A DNA stretch of 24,407 nt from JAQGMJ01 sp036271855 (GTDB lineage: Bacteria; Pseudomonadota; Gammaproteobacteria; Burkholderiales; JAEUOS01): the NCBI GenBank assembly GCA_036271855.1, contig DATAZV010000072.1, forward strand, positions 1-24,407. The letters run 5' to 3'. Made by a program: the position numbers and the translations under genes. This document shows, piece after piece, positions 1-6,582 of the stretch. Within the stretch, counting starts at the first letter, position 1. The number at the start of each line of letters is the position of its first letter. Under the pieces are notes generated by a model that did not search any database, was not told the origin of the DNA, and was given only the letters and a program-made list of their open reading frames with translations.

Positions 1-1
1 G

Positions 2-712
2 GTCGATTTCGACCGTTTCGCCGACGGCGGTGATGCCCCCGTTCTCCAGGGGCAGCTCTACACCTGGGACAAACGCAAGTTCCGCGACAGCGCCTACGGC
101 CTGCTGGAAAGTGCGGCGCGGCCCTTGCGCGCATTGCTGCAGCCGCCCAGGGCCTTCGTCAAGCGGCCTGGCCATACCCTGGGCATCGTCTCCGGGATCG
201 GGCCGATCAAGCAGTTCGATCTGCTGTTCCAGCGCATCGCGTCCATCATCGCCGCCGTGCCCGATGTGTCGCTGGAAATTTTCGGTTGGGGCGGTTACCG
301 CTCGGTGGCCGATTTGCGCGCGGCGCTAAAGCCCTTGGGACAGCGGGCACGTTTCTGGGGCTATCAGCAATATCCACAGCGCATCTACCCGCAACTCGAC
401 TACCTGCTCTCCGGCCTGCCGGAAAAGGAAGCCCTGGGGCTAAACCTGCTGGAGGCGCAGGCGCTGGGCACGCCGGTGCTGGCGGTGGATGCGCCGCCGT
501 TCACCGAAACCGTGCTGGACGGCGCTAGCGGCTTTCTTTACCGCGACCCCCGCGAGGATCAAGGCGCCGATTTTCGCCGCGTGCTGGCGCGGGTCGTCGC
601 GGGCCCACGCCCTGATCCGCGTACGGCAACCGAAAATCTGGCGCGCTTCTCGCGGCAGGCCTTCGGGGCACGCGTCGCGCGCATGCTCGAGGCTGCCCGG
701 CAGGCGCTGTAA
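2..712 (+). CDS. Glycosyltransferase, GT4-like C-terminal part (5' truncated)
   Basis: The reading frame is open from the window edge to TAA at 710-712, so the N-terminal acceptor-binding domain is missing and about 236 residues are visible. The visible part looks like the nucleotide-sugar-binding Rossmann domain of a GT-B enzyme. It has a 'GIVSGIGPIKQFDLLFQ' strand-helix start, a 'LEIFGWGG' strand, and an E-x7-E type motif (EALGLNLLE) followed by 'AQALGTPVLAVDAPPFTE', the usual donor-phosphate region of family 4 transferases. Such enzymes add sugars to LPS, exopolysaccharide or glycolipid acceptors; the donor and acceptor cannot be read from the sequence. The next gene begins 36 bases later on the same strand, so the two may be co-transcribed. 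The family is fairly certain, the role is not. Confidence 0.82.
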   Translation, partial: VDFDRFADGGDAPVLQGQLYTWDKRKFRDSAYGLLESAARPLRALLQPPRAFVKRPGHTLGIVSGIGPIKQFDLLFQRIASIIAAVPDVSLEIFGWGGYRSVADLRAALKPLGQRARFWGYQQYPQRIYPQLDYLLSGLPEKEALGLNLLEAQALGTPVLAVDAPPFTETVLDGASGFLYRDPREDQGADFRRVLARVVAGPRPDPRTATENLARFSRQAFGARVARMLEAARQAL

Positions 713-748
713 ACTGGTACGTCAGCGACCGCATAAAGAGACAAAACC

Positions 749-1336
749 ATGAGCCATCCCATCAGCCGATATCCGGTGCCGGAAATCCGCGACCTGCCGG
801 AAGACATCCGCGCGCGCATACTCGAAACCCAGGAGAAGGCCGGCTTCGTCCCCAACGTCTTTCTCACCCTGGCGCACCGGCCCGCCGAATGGCGCGCCTT
901 TTTCGCCTATCACGACGCGCTGATGCTCAAGGAGAACAGCGGCCTGACCAAGGGCGACCGAGAGATGATCGTGGTGGCCGTCTCCGGTCGCAACCATTGC
1001 ATTTATTGCGTGGTGGCGCACGGCGCCATCCTGCGCATCTACGAGAAAAAACCGCTAGTGGCCGACCAAGTGGCGACCAATCACCTGAAGGCCGACATCA
1101 CCCCGCGCCAGCGCGCGATGTGCGATTTCGCGGTAAAGATCACCGAGGAGTCCTACCGCATCGGCGACGAGGATTTCGCCACCTTGCGCAGCCATGGCTT
1201 CTCGGATGAGGACGCTTGGGACATCGGTGCGATCGCGGCGTTTTTTGGCCTTTCCAATCGCATGGCCAACATGATCGCCATGCGCCCGAACGACGAGTTC
1301 TACCTGATGGGCCGGGTGCCAAAGGAAAAAAAGTAG
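749..1336 (+). CDS. Peroxidase-related protein, AhpD/CMD-like fold
   Basis: A 195-residue protein of the alkylhydroperoxidase AhpD / carboxymuconolactone decarboxylase-like superfamily, of the subtype annotated as uncharacterised peroxidase-related enzyme. The hallmark C-x2-C-x3-H motif (CIYCVVAH, Cys84, Cys87, His91) sits in the central helical core after 'GDREMIVVAVSGRNH'. In AhpD the two cysteines and the histidine form the redox-active proton-relay site that reduces peroxides. The remaining helices (about 115-180) and the 'FFGLSNRMANMIAMRPNDEFY' tail, with its 'NRMAN' core, are typical of this subtype. Length is normal and there is no signal peptide, so it is cytoplasmic. The start ATG has an AAAGAGA stretch upstream as a weak ribosome-binding site. 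A strong terminator follows the stop, so this ends a transcription unit. The physiological substrate is unknown. Confidence 0.85.
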   Translation: MSHPISRYPVPEIRDLPEDIRARILETQEKAGFVPNVFLTLAHRPAEWRAFFAYHDALMLKENSGLTKGDREMIVVAVSGRNHCIYCVVAHGAILRIYEKKPLVADQVATNHLKADITPRQRAMCDFAVKITEESYRIGDEDFATLRSHGFSDEDAWDIGAIAAFFGLSNRMANMIAMRPNDEFYLMGRVPKEKK

Positions 1337-1375
1337 CCGCCCGTTTTTGGTGCCGGCGAAACGCCGGACGCATGC

Positions 1376-1407
1376 AAATGGCCCGTTCGCGGGCCATTTT
1401 CTTTTTT
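1376..1407 (+). terminator. Rho-independent terminator after the AhpD-like gene
   Basis: A perfect 10-bp stem (AAATGGCCCG / CGGGCCATTT) closes on a TTCG tetraloop at 1386-1389 and is followed by a T-rich run (TTTTCTTTTTT) to 1407. It lies 40 bases past the stop codon of the AhpD-like gene and isolates the following cassette from upstream transcription. Confidence 0.93.
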
Positions 1408-1460
1408 CCGTCCGCCTTGCGCGATCCGGCGCCGGTGCGTGCAGCCTTTGGGTAAAACTA

Positions 1461-1492
1461 TTGATGCATCAATCATTTAGTTGATATATCAA
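1461..1492. promoter_or_regulatory. Two phased 12-bp palindromic operator/UAS sites
   Basis: TTGATGCATCAA (1461-1472) and TTGATATATCAA (1481-1492) are both perfect palindromes with TTGAT/ATCAA half-sites, and their centres are exactly 20 bp apart (two helical turns). Centres lie about 90 and 70 bp upstream of the start site predicted from the sigma-54 promoter. Two readings are possible: upstream activating sequences for a sigma-54 enhancer-binding protein (XylR/DmpR-type sites also use TTGAT-like half-sites), or operators for the MarR regulator encoded at 3738-4172. An IHF-like match with one mismatch (CATCAATCATTTA, 1467-1479) overlaps the region. The palindromes are directly visible; the cognate regulator is inference. 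Confidence 0.72.
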
Positions 1493-1529
1493 CAGTTCGG
1501 CCGATTCGCAGTGGCTGGCGTATTCGCGC

Positions 1530-1545
1530 TGGCACGTGCTTTGCA
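1530..1545 (+). promoter_or_regulatory. Sigma-54 (-24/-12) promoter for the BMP cassette
   Basis: The sequence TGGCACGTGCTTTGCA matches the RpoN consensus TGGCACG-N4-TTGCA at every defined position, with the invariant GG at 1531-1532 and GC at 1543-1544 in the required spacing. Transcription should start near 1556, leaving an untranslated leader of about 57 bases before the ATG at 1613. Sigma-54 promoters need an ATP-hydrolysing activator bound upstream, and the phased palindromes at 1461-1492 are the obvious candidates. No such activator is encoded in the window. Confidence 0.82.
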
Positions 1546-1612
1546 GTATTGGAATCGCGGGCGGCTGATCTCAGGCCGCGTTTTCAGTGCACCAAATTGC
1601 GAAAGGCCGGCC

Positions 1613-2683
1613 ATGCGACTTCTCAAACAACTGACAACTTTGCTTGCGGCCCTGGGCTGCGCGGGCGCCCTCGCGGCCGAGCCGCTCAAGGTTGCGTTCC
1701 TTCACAACACCGCCATCTCCAGCGGCGGCTGGACCTACGCGCACGACCTCGGCCGCCAGTACGTGGAAAAGAAATTCGGCGACAAGATCAAGATCGTCAG
1801 CGTCGACAACATCGAAGGCGGCGCGGATGCCGATCGCGTGCTGCGCGAGTTCGTCTCCGGCGGCAACAAGCTGATCTTCACCACTTCCTTCGGCTTCATG
1901 GACAGTACCGTGAAAATGGCCGCCAGCACGCCCAAGGTCGCCTTCTATCACTGCTCCGGTTATAAGACCGCGCCGAACCTGTCGGTATACAACACGCGCA
2001 TGTACCAGGCGGTCTATCTCTCCGGAGTGATCGCCGGGCACATGAGCAAGAGCGGCAAGCTGGGCTATGTCGCCCCTTTCCCGATTCCGGAAATCGTGCG
2101 CAACATCAACGCCTTCGAGGCGGGCGCGCGCAGCGTCAATCCGAAAATCACCACCCAGGTGATCTGGGTCAACACCTGGTTCGACGTCAGCAAGGAAAAG
2201 CAGGCCGCCGAGGTGCTGATCGGCCAGGGCGCAGACGTGCTGATACAAAACACCTCGTCTTCCGCCGTCATCAAGGCCGCTGAAGACAAGGGGCTGTACG
2301 CCTTCGGCATCGATTCTGATCGCAGCAAGCTGGCGCCCAAGGCGATCCTCGCCTCCACCGTGCCGGTGTGGGGCCCTTACTACGAGAAGGTGATCCAGGC
2401 CACACTGGACGGCAAGCCGCTGCAGGCGCCGGTGTTCGGCGGCTTCGAGCTGGGCATGGTCGACGTGGTCGGCATCAATCCCGCGGTGCCCGTGGCCGTC
2501 ACCGCGAAGGTAGCCAAGCTGAAGGCCGAACTCGCTGCCGGCAGTTTCAATGTTTTCGCCGGCCCGGTGAAGGCACAGGACGGTACGGTGAAGGTTCCCG
2601 CCGGGCGTAACATGGGCGATGACGAGCTTAACAGCATCAACTGGCTGGTCGAAGGCGTGAACGGCCAAATGCCGGGCAAGTAA
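1613..2683 (+). CDS. BMP/Med-family substrate-binding protein
   Basis: A 356-residue exported binding protein of the BMP (basic membrane protein/Med/PnrA) family. Members deliver ligands, in known cases purine nucleosides, to ABC importers. The N-terminus is a signal peptide (MRLLKQLTTLLAALGCAGALA) with probable cleavage before AEPLKVAF. Cys16 might instead be an imperfect lipobox cysteine. Family landmarks follow in order: 'GGWTYAHDLGR', 'NKLIFTTSFGFMDSTVKMA', 'AGHMSKSGKLGYVAPFPIPE', 'ARSVNPK', 'ADVLIQNTSSSAVIKAAEDKG', 'WGPYYEKVIQATLDG'. The ATG at 1613 is preferred because GAAAGG precedes it, the signal peptide begins there, and the predicted sigma-54 start lies just upstream; the longer open frame from about 1481 would start inside the operators. 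No ABC ATPase or permease is visible nearby, so it is an orphan here or works with a distant transporter. The ligand is unknown. Confidence 0.88.
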   Translation: MRLLKQLTTLLAALGCAGALAAEPLKVAFLHNTAISSGGWTYAHDLGRQYVEKKFGDKIKIVSVDNIEGGADADRVLREFVSGGNKLIFTTSFGFMDSTVKMAASTPKVAFYHCSGYKTAPNLSVYNTRMYQAVYLSGVIAGHMSKSGKLGYVAPFPIPEIVRNINAFEAGARSVNPKITTQVIWVNTWFDVSKEKQAAEVLIGQGADVLIQNTSSSAVIKAAEDKGLYAFGIDSDRSKLAPKAILASTVPVWGPYYEKVIQATLDGKPLQAPVFGGFELGMVDVVGINPAVPVAVTAKVAKLKAELAAGSFNVFAGPVKAQDGTVKVPAGRNMGDDELNSINWLVEGVNGQMPGK

Positions 2684-2705
2684 GCCAAGCCCGCTGGAGC
2701 ATGTA

Positions 2706-3686
2706 ATGCAGGTACCGGTAATCGACATCGCCGCCTTCCACGGCGGCGATGTGCAAGCGCGCTCGGCGCTGGCGCGCCAATGGGCCGAAGCCTTCGAGAG
2801 CATCGGCTTTGCCACCCTGGTGGGTCACGGCATTCCCGAGGATCTGCTGGACGAGATCCACAGCCTGGCGCTGGAATTTTTCGACCGCCCGCTGGAGGAA
2901 AAAATGCGCTGCAGCTTTCGGCCGGAGAAAACCGGCCAGGGCTACGTGCCGCTGGGCATCGAGGCGGTTGCGCGTACGCTGAACGATGAGGCGGCACCGC
3001 CGGACATTTGCGAGGCGCTGACTTTCACCGGCGTCGAATGGGAAAGGCGCCCGCCGCACAATGCGGTGGACCAGACACTATTCCGCGCCAACCTGTGGCC
3101 GGACACGCCACTGCAATTCCATGAGCGTCTCACGGAGTATTTCGACCGCGTCTATGCGCTGGGCCAGACCCTGATGCGCCTCTCCGCTCCCGCGCTCGAC
3201 CTGCCCGAGGGCTATTTCGACGACTACTACGACCGCATGGCAAGCTCGCTGCGCCTGGTGCACTACCCCGACCAGGCACAGGACCCCTTGCCGGGCCAGT
3301 TGCGCTACGGCGCCCACACCGACTACACCGGCTTCACCCTGCTGCGCCAGGACGACGCGCCGGGCGGCCTGCAGGTGCTCTCGCCCGATGGCGCCTGGGT
3401 CGATGTGCCGCCGCTGCGCGGCGCCCTGGTGGTCAATGCCGGCGACCTGCTGGCGCGCTGGAGCAACGACCGCTGGAAGTCCAACGTGCATCGGGTGATC
3501 AATCCGCCGAAAAGCCTGACCGGGTCGACCCGCCGCCTGTCCATCGTGCTGTTCACCGGACCGAATGCGGATGCACGCATCGAATGCCTGCCGAGCTGCC
3601 AAGGTCCGGACAAACCCGCCAAATATGCTCCTATAATCGCGCACGATCATTTGATGGCAAAAATAGGCGCGAGCATGACGGCCTGA
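2706..3686 (+). CDS. 2-oxoglutarate/Fe(II) oxygenase, isopenicillin-N-synthase-like
   Basis: A 326-residue cytoplasmic oxygenase of the isopenicillin N synthase / DIOX_N plus 2OG-FeII_Oxy type. The N-terminal domain begins 'VPVIDIAAF' and has 'GFATLVGHGI'. The catalytic double-stranded beta-helix carries the iron triad His204-x-Asp206 ('GAHTDYTGFTLL') and His262 ('NVHRVINP'), with Arg277-x-Ser279 ('RRLSIVLF') to bind 2-oxoglutarate. All metal and co-substrate residues are present, so it should be active. It starts 22 bases after the binding-protein gene with a TGGAG ribosome-binding site 6 bases from the ATG, so the two are almost certainly co-transcribed. The natural reading is that the oxygenase acts on the imported ligand. 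The substrate cannot be deduced; in this family it ranges over amino acids, hormones, nucleobases and alkaloids. Confidence 0.9.
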   Translation: MQVPVIDIAAFHGGDVQARSALARQWAEAFESIGFATLVGHGIPEDLLDEIHSLALEFFDRPLEEKMRCSFRPEKTGQGYVPLGIEAVARTLNDEAAPPDICEALTFTGVEWERRPPHNAVDQTLFRANLWPDTPLQFHERLTEYFDRVYALGQTLMRLSAPALDLPEGYFDDYYDRMASSLRLVHYPDQAQDPLPGQLRYGAHTDYTGFTLLRQDDAPGGLQVLSPDGAWVDVPPLRGALVVNAGDLLARWSNDRWKSNVHRVINPPKSLTGSTRRLSIVLFTGPNADARIECLPSCQGPDKPAKYAPIIAHDHLMAKIGASMTA

Positions 3687-3737
3687 GCCTGGCGTCGAAG
3701 GCACCTTCCGGACGACGCGCGGCAAAAAGAAAAACCC

Positions 3738-4172
3738 ATGGACTATCTTCTGCAGGATGCCTTCGGCTACCAGATCCGCATCACCGGCATCGTCCTGCGG
3801 CGGCACTTTTTGCAGACCTACGCCGCAGCGGACATCGAGATCACGCCCGAACAGCTCACCCTGCTGGCGCTGCTGGCGCGCCGCGACGACTGGACGCTCT
3901 CCGAACTGGCGCGCGCCAACAACCAGGACAAGGGCGCGGTGACCCGCATGACCCAGGGCATGCAGGCCAGCCGCTGGATCCGGGTATCACCGGACCCAGC
4001 CAGCGGCCGCAACAAGACCATCCGATTGACGGCCAAGGGGCGCACGCTACTGGAGCGCTCGGAGGAAATTTCACGGCGCCGGCAAAAGTTTCTGGAACAA
4101 GCCTTGAGCATGGAAGAGCGCCGCCAGCTGATCGACATGCTGGAGCGCATCCGCGAACACGCGCTTGGCTGA
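3738..4172 (+). CDS. MarR-family transcriptional regulator
   Basis: A 144-residue winged helix-turn-helix protein. N-terminal dimerisation helices (about 1-30) are followed by 'ITPEQLTLLALLARRDDWTL', the recognition region 'LSELARANNQDKGAVTRMTQ' (about 54-73) and the signature wing 'DPASGRNKTIRLTAKG' (86-101). A C-terminal helix pair completes the dimer interface. MarR proteins usually bind near-palindromic sites of 16-20 bp and release them when a small, often aromatic, ligand binds. It follows the oxygenase gene after 51 bases without an obvious terminator, so it probably belongs to the same unit. It may act at the TTGAT/ATCAA palindromes upstream of the cassette, which would give feedback by the cassette's own substrate; that link is inference. 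The ribosome-binding site is a weak A/G-rich run. Confidence 0.9.
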   Translation: MDYLLQDAFGYQIRITGIVLRRHFLQTYAAADIEITPEQLTLLALLARRDDWTLSELARANNQDKGAVTRMTQGMQASRWIRVSPDPASGRNKTIRLTAKGRTLLERSEEISRRRQKFLEQALSMEERRQLIDMLERIREHALG

Positions 4173-4193
4173 GGGCGCCGCGGCTGCCCTCAG
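4169..4193. terminator. Possible bidirectional terminator between marR and lptG
   Basis: A perfect 8-bp inverted repeat, CTGAGGGC (4169-4176) and GCCCTCAG (4186-4193) with a 9-base loop, contains the TGA stop codons of both convergent genes. There is no T-run on either side, so it is not a canonical intrinsic terminator. It may work with Rho or protect 3' ends. Confidence 0.4.
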
Positions 4194-5263
4194 GCGCGCT
4201 CGGCGCGCCACATCATGAAGCCCGCCAGCAGCAGGAACATCACCGAAGGCACCACCGCAGAGAGAAACGGCGGCCAGGTGTTGATCGCCCCGAGGTGGGC
4301 GAACAGGTTGTTGAGTAGGTGGAACAGCAGGCCCAGCATGATGCCGGCAAAAATCTTCAGCGAAATGCCGCCGGCGCGCACCTGCATGTAGGCAAACGGC
4401 AGGGCCAGCATCATCATCACCAGCACGGCCATCGGATATACCGCCTTTTTCCACAGCGCGATTTCGTAGCGCTCGACCTTTTGCCGGTTCTCGCTCAAGT
4501 GGCGGATGTAGAGGTAGAGATTGACGATCGACATCTTGTCCGGCTGCACCAGCAGCACGCTGAGGATGTCGGGGTTCAGCTCGGAGGACCACTCCATCTC
4601 CGGTACCGCTTCCAGGCGCGTGCCGACCGGCGTGAACACGGTGCGCTGCACCTGGGTCAGGCGCCACTTGTTGGGCGGCAGGTACTCGCCTTCGGCGGCA
4701 TAGCTGATCGAGCGCAGGCGGTCTTCCTTGTCGAATTCGTAGATCTTCACCCGCAACAGCTTGGTATCGGGGCGGACTTCGCCGACGTTGACGAAGCGCC
4801 CCTCGTCGCGCACCCACAGGCCGGAACGGAATTCCTGCGCGATCGAGGAACTGGTGGCGCGAATGCGCAGCGTTTGCGCCGCGCGCTCGGAAACCGGCGC
4901 CACCAGCTCGCCGAACAGGAAGGTGATGGCGACGAAGGTCAGGCCGATGGTGGCTACCGCGCGCAAGGCCAGCGGCGTGGACAGGCCGGAAACGCGCATC
5001 ACCGTGATCTCGGAGTGCGAAGCCAGCTGCGCCAGGGCGTACACCGTGCCGATCAGGGCGGCGATCGGCATCAGCTCATACACGTGGCCGGGCACGGTAA
5101 GCAGCACGAACAGCGCGGCGTGCTGCAACTGGTAGGAACCCTTGCCGATGTCGCCCAGTTCGTGGATCAGGTCGAAAAAGGCGAACAGCCCGAGAAACGC
5201 CACCAGCACCAGGGTGGTGGAAGCGTAAATCTCGCGGGCCAGGTAACGGCGGATGATTTTCAT
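4190..5263 (-). CDS. lptG: LPS export ABC transporter permease LptG
   Basis: A 357-residue inner-membrane permease of the YjgP/YjgQ family. With LptF and the LptB2 ATPase it extracts lipopolysaccharide from the inner membrane and hands it to LptC/LptA. Three transmembrane helices lie in the first 125 residues ('LVLVAFLGLFAFFDLI', 'PIAALIGTVYALAQLASHSE', 'AITFLFGELVAPVSE'). A periplasmic beta-jellyroll follows (about 130-265), then three C-terminal helices ('MAVLVMMMLALPFAYMQV', 'IFAGIMLGLLFHLLNNLFAH', 'SAVVPSVMFLLLAGF'). 'SEITVMRVSGLS' is the conserved coupling-helix region that contacts LptB. It lies 13 bases downstream of lptF and is surely translated from the same mRNA. LptG rather than LptF is assigned by gene order and by the 'MKIIRRYLAREIY' start. 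Confidence 0.93.
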   Translation of the reverse strand: MKIIRRYLAREIYASTTLVLVAFLGLFAFFDLIHELGDIGKGSYQLQHAALFVLLTVPGHVYELMPIAALIGTVYALAQLASHSEITVMRVSGLSTPLALRAVATIGLTFVAITFLFGELVAPVSERAAQTLRIRATSSSIAQEFRSGLWVRDEGRFVNVGEVRPDTKLLRVKIYEFDKEDRLRSISYAAEGEYLPPNKWRLTQVQRTVFTPVGTRLEAVPEMEWSSELNPDILSVLLVQPDKMSIVNLYLYIRHLSENRQKVERYEIALWKKAVYPMAVLVMMMLALPFAYMQVRAGGISLKIFAGIMLGLLFHLLNNLFAHLGAINTWPPFLSAVVPSVMFLLLAGFMMWRAERA

Positions 5264-5276
5264 GGCTGACCGGACC

Positions 5277-6362
5277 CTAGCGACGCAACATCCGGAACAC
5301 CGAATTGACCGCCAGGCGATGGCAGAACAGCAGGATCAGCACCGCGAACATAATCACGTGCACCACCCACCAGCCGAAGTGGAAGCCGATGCGCCCCTGC
5401 GCCACCCAGGCCTGGGTGATGCTCAAGGCGTTGCTGTACACCATGTAGGTGAGCAGGGCCAGCAGCAGGTTGGCCGAACGCCCGGCACGCGGGTTGATGA
5501 AGGAAAGCGGGATCGCCAGCAGCGCCAGGGTAAAGGCCGACAGCGGCAGGCCGATGCGCCAGAGAAACTCCCCCTTGTTGGGATTGGTGCGGGTTTTCAG
5601 CAAATCCAGCGTCGGCGTCTGCTTTGGGGTGGTGCCGGTATCCACCCGGTCGGACTTCGATTCGATCCGCACCGCGTATTTTTCGAAATCCATCACCCGG
5701 TAGTCGAGCTGTCCCGGCTCGCCCTCGTAGCGCCGGCCGTTGACCAGCACCAGGAACTTGTCGCCATTGGGCGCCACTTCGGTGTAACCGCGGCGGCTGA
5801 CGATGATGCTCACCCGCCCAGCCTGGACGGTGTTGACGAACACATTCTGCACATTGGCCGATTCGCCGATCTGCCCTTCGACGAAGAAGACCCGCTCGCC
5901 ATGCGCCGATTCCTGGAACGCGCCGGGGCTGACGTGGGAGGCGTCGTCCTGCCCCTCCAGGCGCTCGCGGTAGCGGTCGCTCTGCTCGACCGCCCAGGGC
6001 GAGACCAGCAGGGAAAGGCCGCCGATCATCACCACGAAAGGCAGGGCAAAGCCCAGTACCGGCCGGATCCAGGCCGTCAGCGACAGGCCGCTGGCGAACC
6101 ACACCACCATTTCCGAATCCTTGTACTGCCGCGAGATGGTCAGCAGCACCGAGACGAATACCGTCAGCGACAGCAACACCGGCAGGTAGTTGAGCGCGGC
6201 AAAGCCGATCAGCGCCAGCACCGCCTCGGAGGCCAGCTTGCCGCCCGCGGCCAGGCCGAGCAGGCGGATCGACTGCGTGGTCACCATGACGGTGAACAGG
6301 GTGACGAACACGGCGCCCGCCGATTCGGCGAACTCGCGCTGCAAGGCGCGACGGAAAATCAT
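5277..6362 (-). CDS. lptF: LPS export ABC transporter permease LptF
   Basis: A 361-residue partner of LptG with the same layout: three N-terminal membrane helices, a periplasmic domain (about 120-265) and three C-terminal helices. The 'MIFRRALQREFAESAGAVFVTL' start (core 'MIFRRALQREF') is characteristic of LptF. 'KDSEMVVWFASGLS' is the coupling helix, and 'WRIGLPLSAFTLALLAIPLS' with 'NPRAGRSANLLLALLTYMVY' are conserved C-terminal segments. It is the first gene of the lptFG pair and is divergent from pepA, an arrangement also found in enteric bacteria. The ATG (minus strand at 6360-6362) lacks a recognisable Shine-Dalgarno sequence, and its leader contains the hairpin at 6392-6416. Confidence 0.94.
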   Translation of the reverse strand: MIFRRALQREFAESAGAVFVTLFTVMVTTQSIRLLGLAAGGKLASEAVLALIGFAALNYLPVLLSLTVFVSVLLTISRQYKDSEMVVWFASGLSLTAWIRPVLGFALPFVVMIGGLSLLVSPWAVEQSDRYRERLEGQDDASHVSPGAFQESAHGERVFFVEGQIGESANVQNVFVNTVQAGRVSIIVSRRGYTEVAPNGDKFLVLVNGRRYEGEPGQLDYRVMDFEKYAVRIESKSDRVDTGTTPKQTPTLDLLKTRTNPNKGEFLWRIGLPLSAFTLALLAIPLSFINPRAGRSANLLLALLTYMVYSNALSITQAWVAQGRIGFHFGWWVVHVIMFAVLILLFCHRLAVNSVFRMLRR

Positions 6363-6391
6363 GGATATGGGGGAGAAATGCGGTTACGCGA

Positions 6392-6416
6392 CAGGCGCTG
6401 CGTAAAACAGCGCCTG
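6392..6416. promoter_or_regulatory. Perfect hairpin in the lptF leader region
   Basis: CAGGCGCTG (6392-6400) and CAGCGCCTG (6408-6416) form a perfect 9-bp inverted repeat with a 7-base loop, 30 bases upstream of the lptF start codon. No T-run follows on the lptF strand (minus), so it is not a simple terminator. It could be an mRNA leader structure or a protein-binding dyad between the divergent lptF and pepA genes. Confidence 0.5.
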
Positions 6417-6513
6417 CCGCGACCCGGTTGGGCCGTGGACAGCGTCAAAACGGAGGGGATCGGGAGTATAAAATGCCATGCGACCGGGAAGAAAACCGTC
6501 AAAATGCAGCAAT

Positions 6514-6551
6514 ATTTGAAATTTGTCCCGAAATCGGGTCATAATTCAAAT
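6514..6551 (+). promoter_or_regulatory. pepA promoter overlapped by a long imperfect palindrome
   Basis: A candidate sigma-70 promoter has -35 TTGAAA (6516-6521), an 18-bp spacer and -10 CATAAT (6540-6545), predicting a start near 6552 and a leader of about 30 bases with a GGAGA ribosome-binding site at 6570. A dyad centred at 6532.5 covers the promoter: ATTTGAA (6514-6520) mirrors TTCAAAT (6545-6551), and CCCG (6527-6530) mirrors CGGG (6535-6538); 14 of 19 base pairs match. Such symmetry across the -35 and -10 elements suggests an operator; the regulator is unknown. Confidence 0.5.
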
Positions 6552-6582
6552 TCATACCCCGTGTGTGCCGGAGACGCGAACC

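Noticed and set aside
1571..2815. 414-codon minus-strand open frame opposite the BMP binding-protein gene.
   Set aside because: Antisense to a clear exported binding protein; no start signal or domain.
6467..6472. TATAAA as a pepA -10 element.
   Set aside because: No acceptable -35 at 16-18 bp; the TTGAAA-N18-CATAAT pair at 6516-6545 is better.
6523..6582. Upstream in-frame start for pepA adding 20 residues.
   Set aside because: The extension lies inside the predicted promoter and start region and does not resemble PepA N-termini; the ATG at 6583 has a good GGAGA site.
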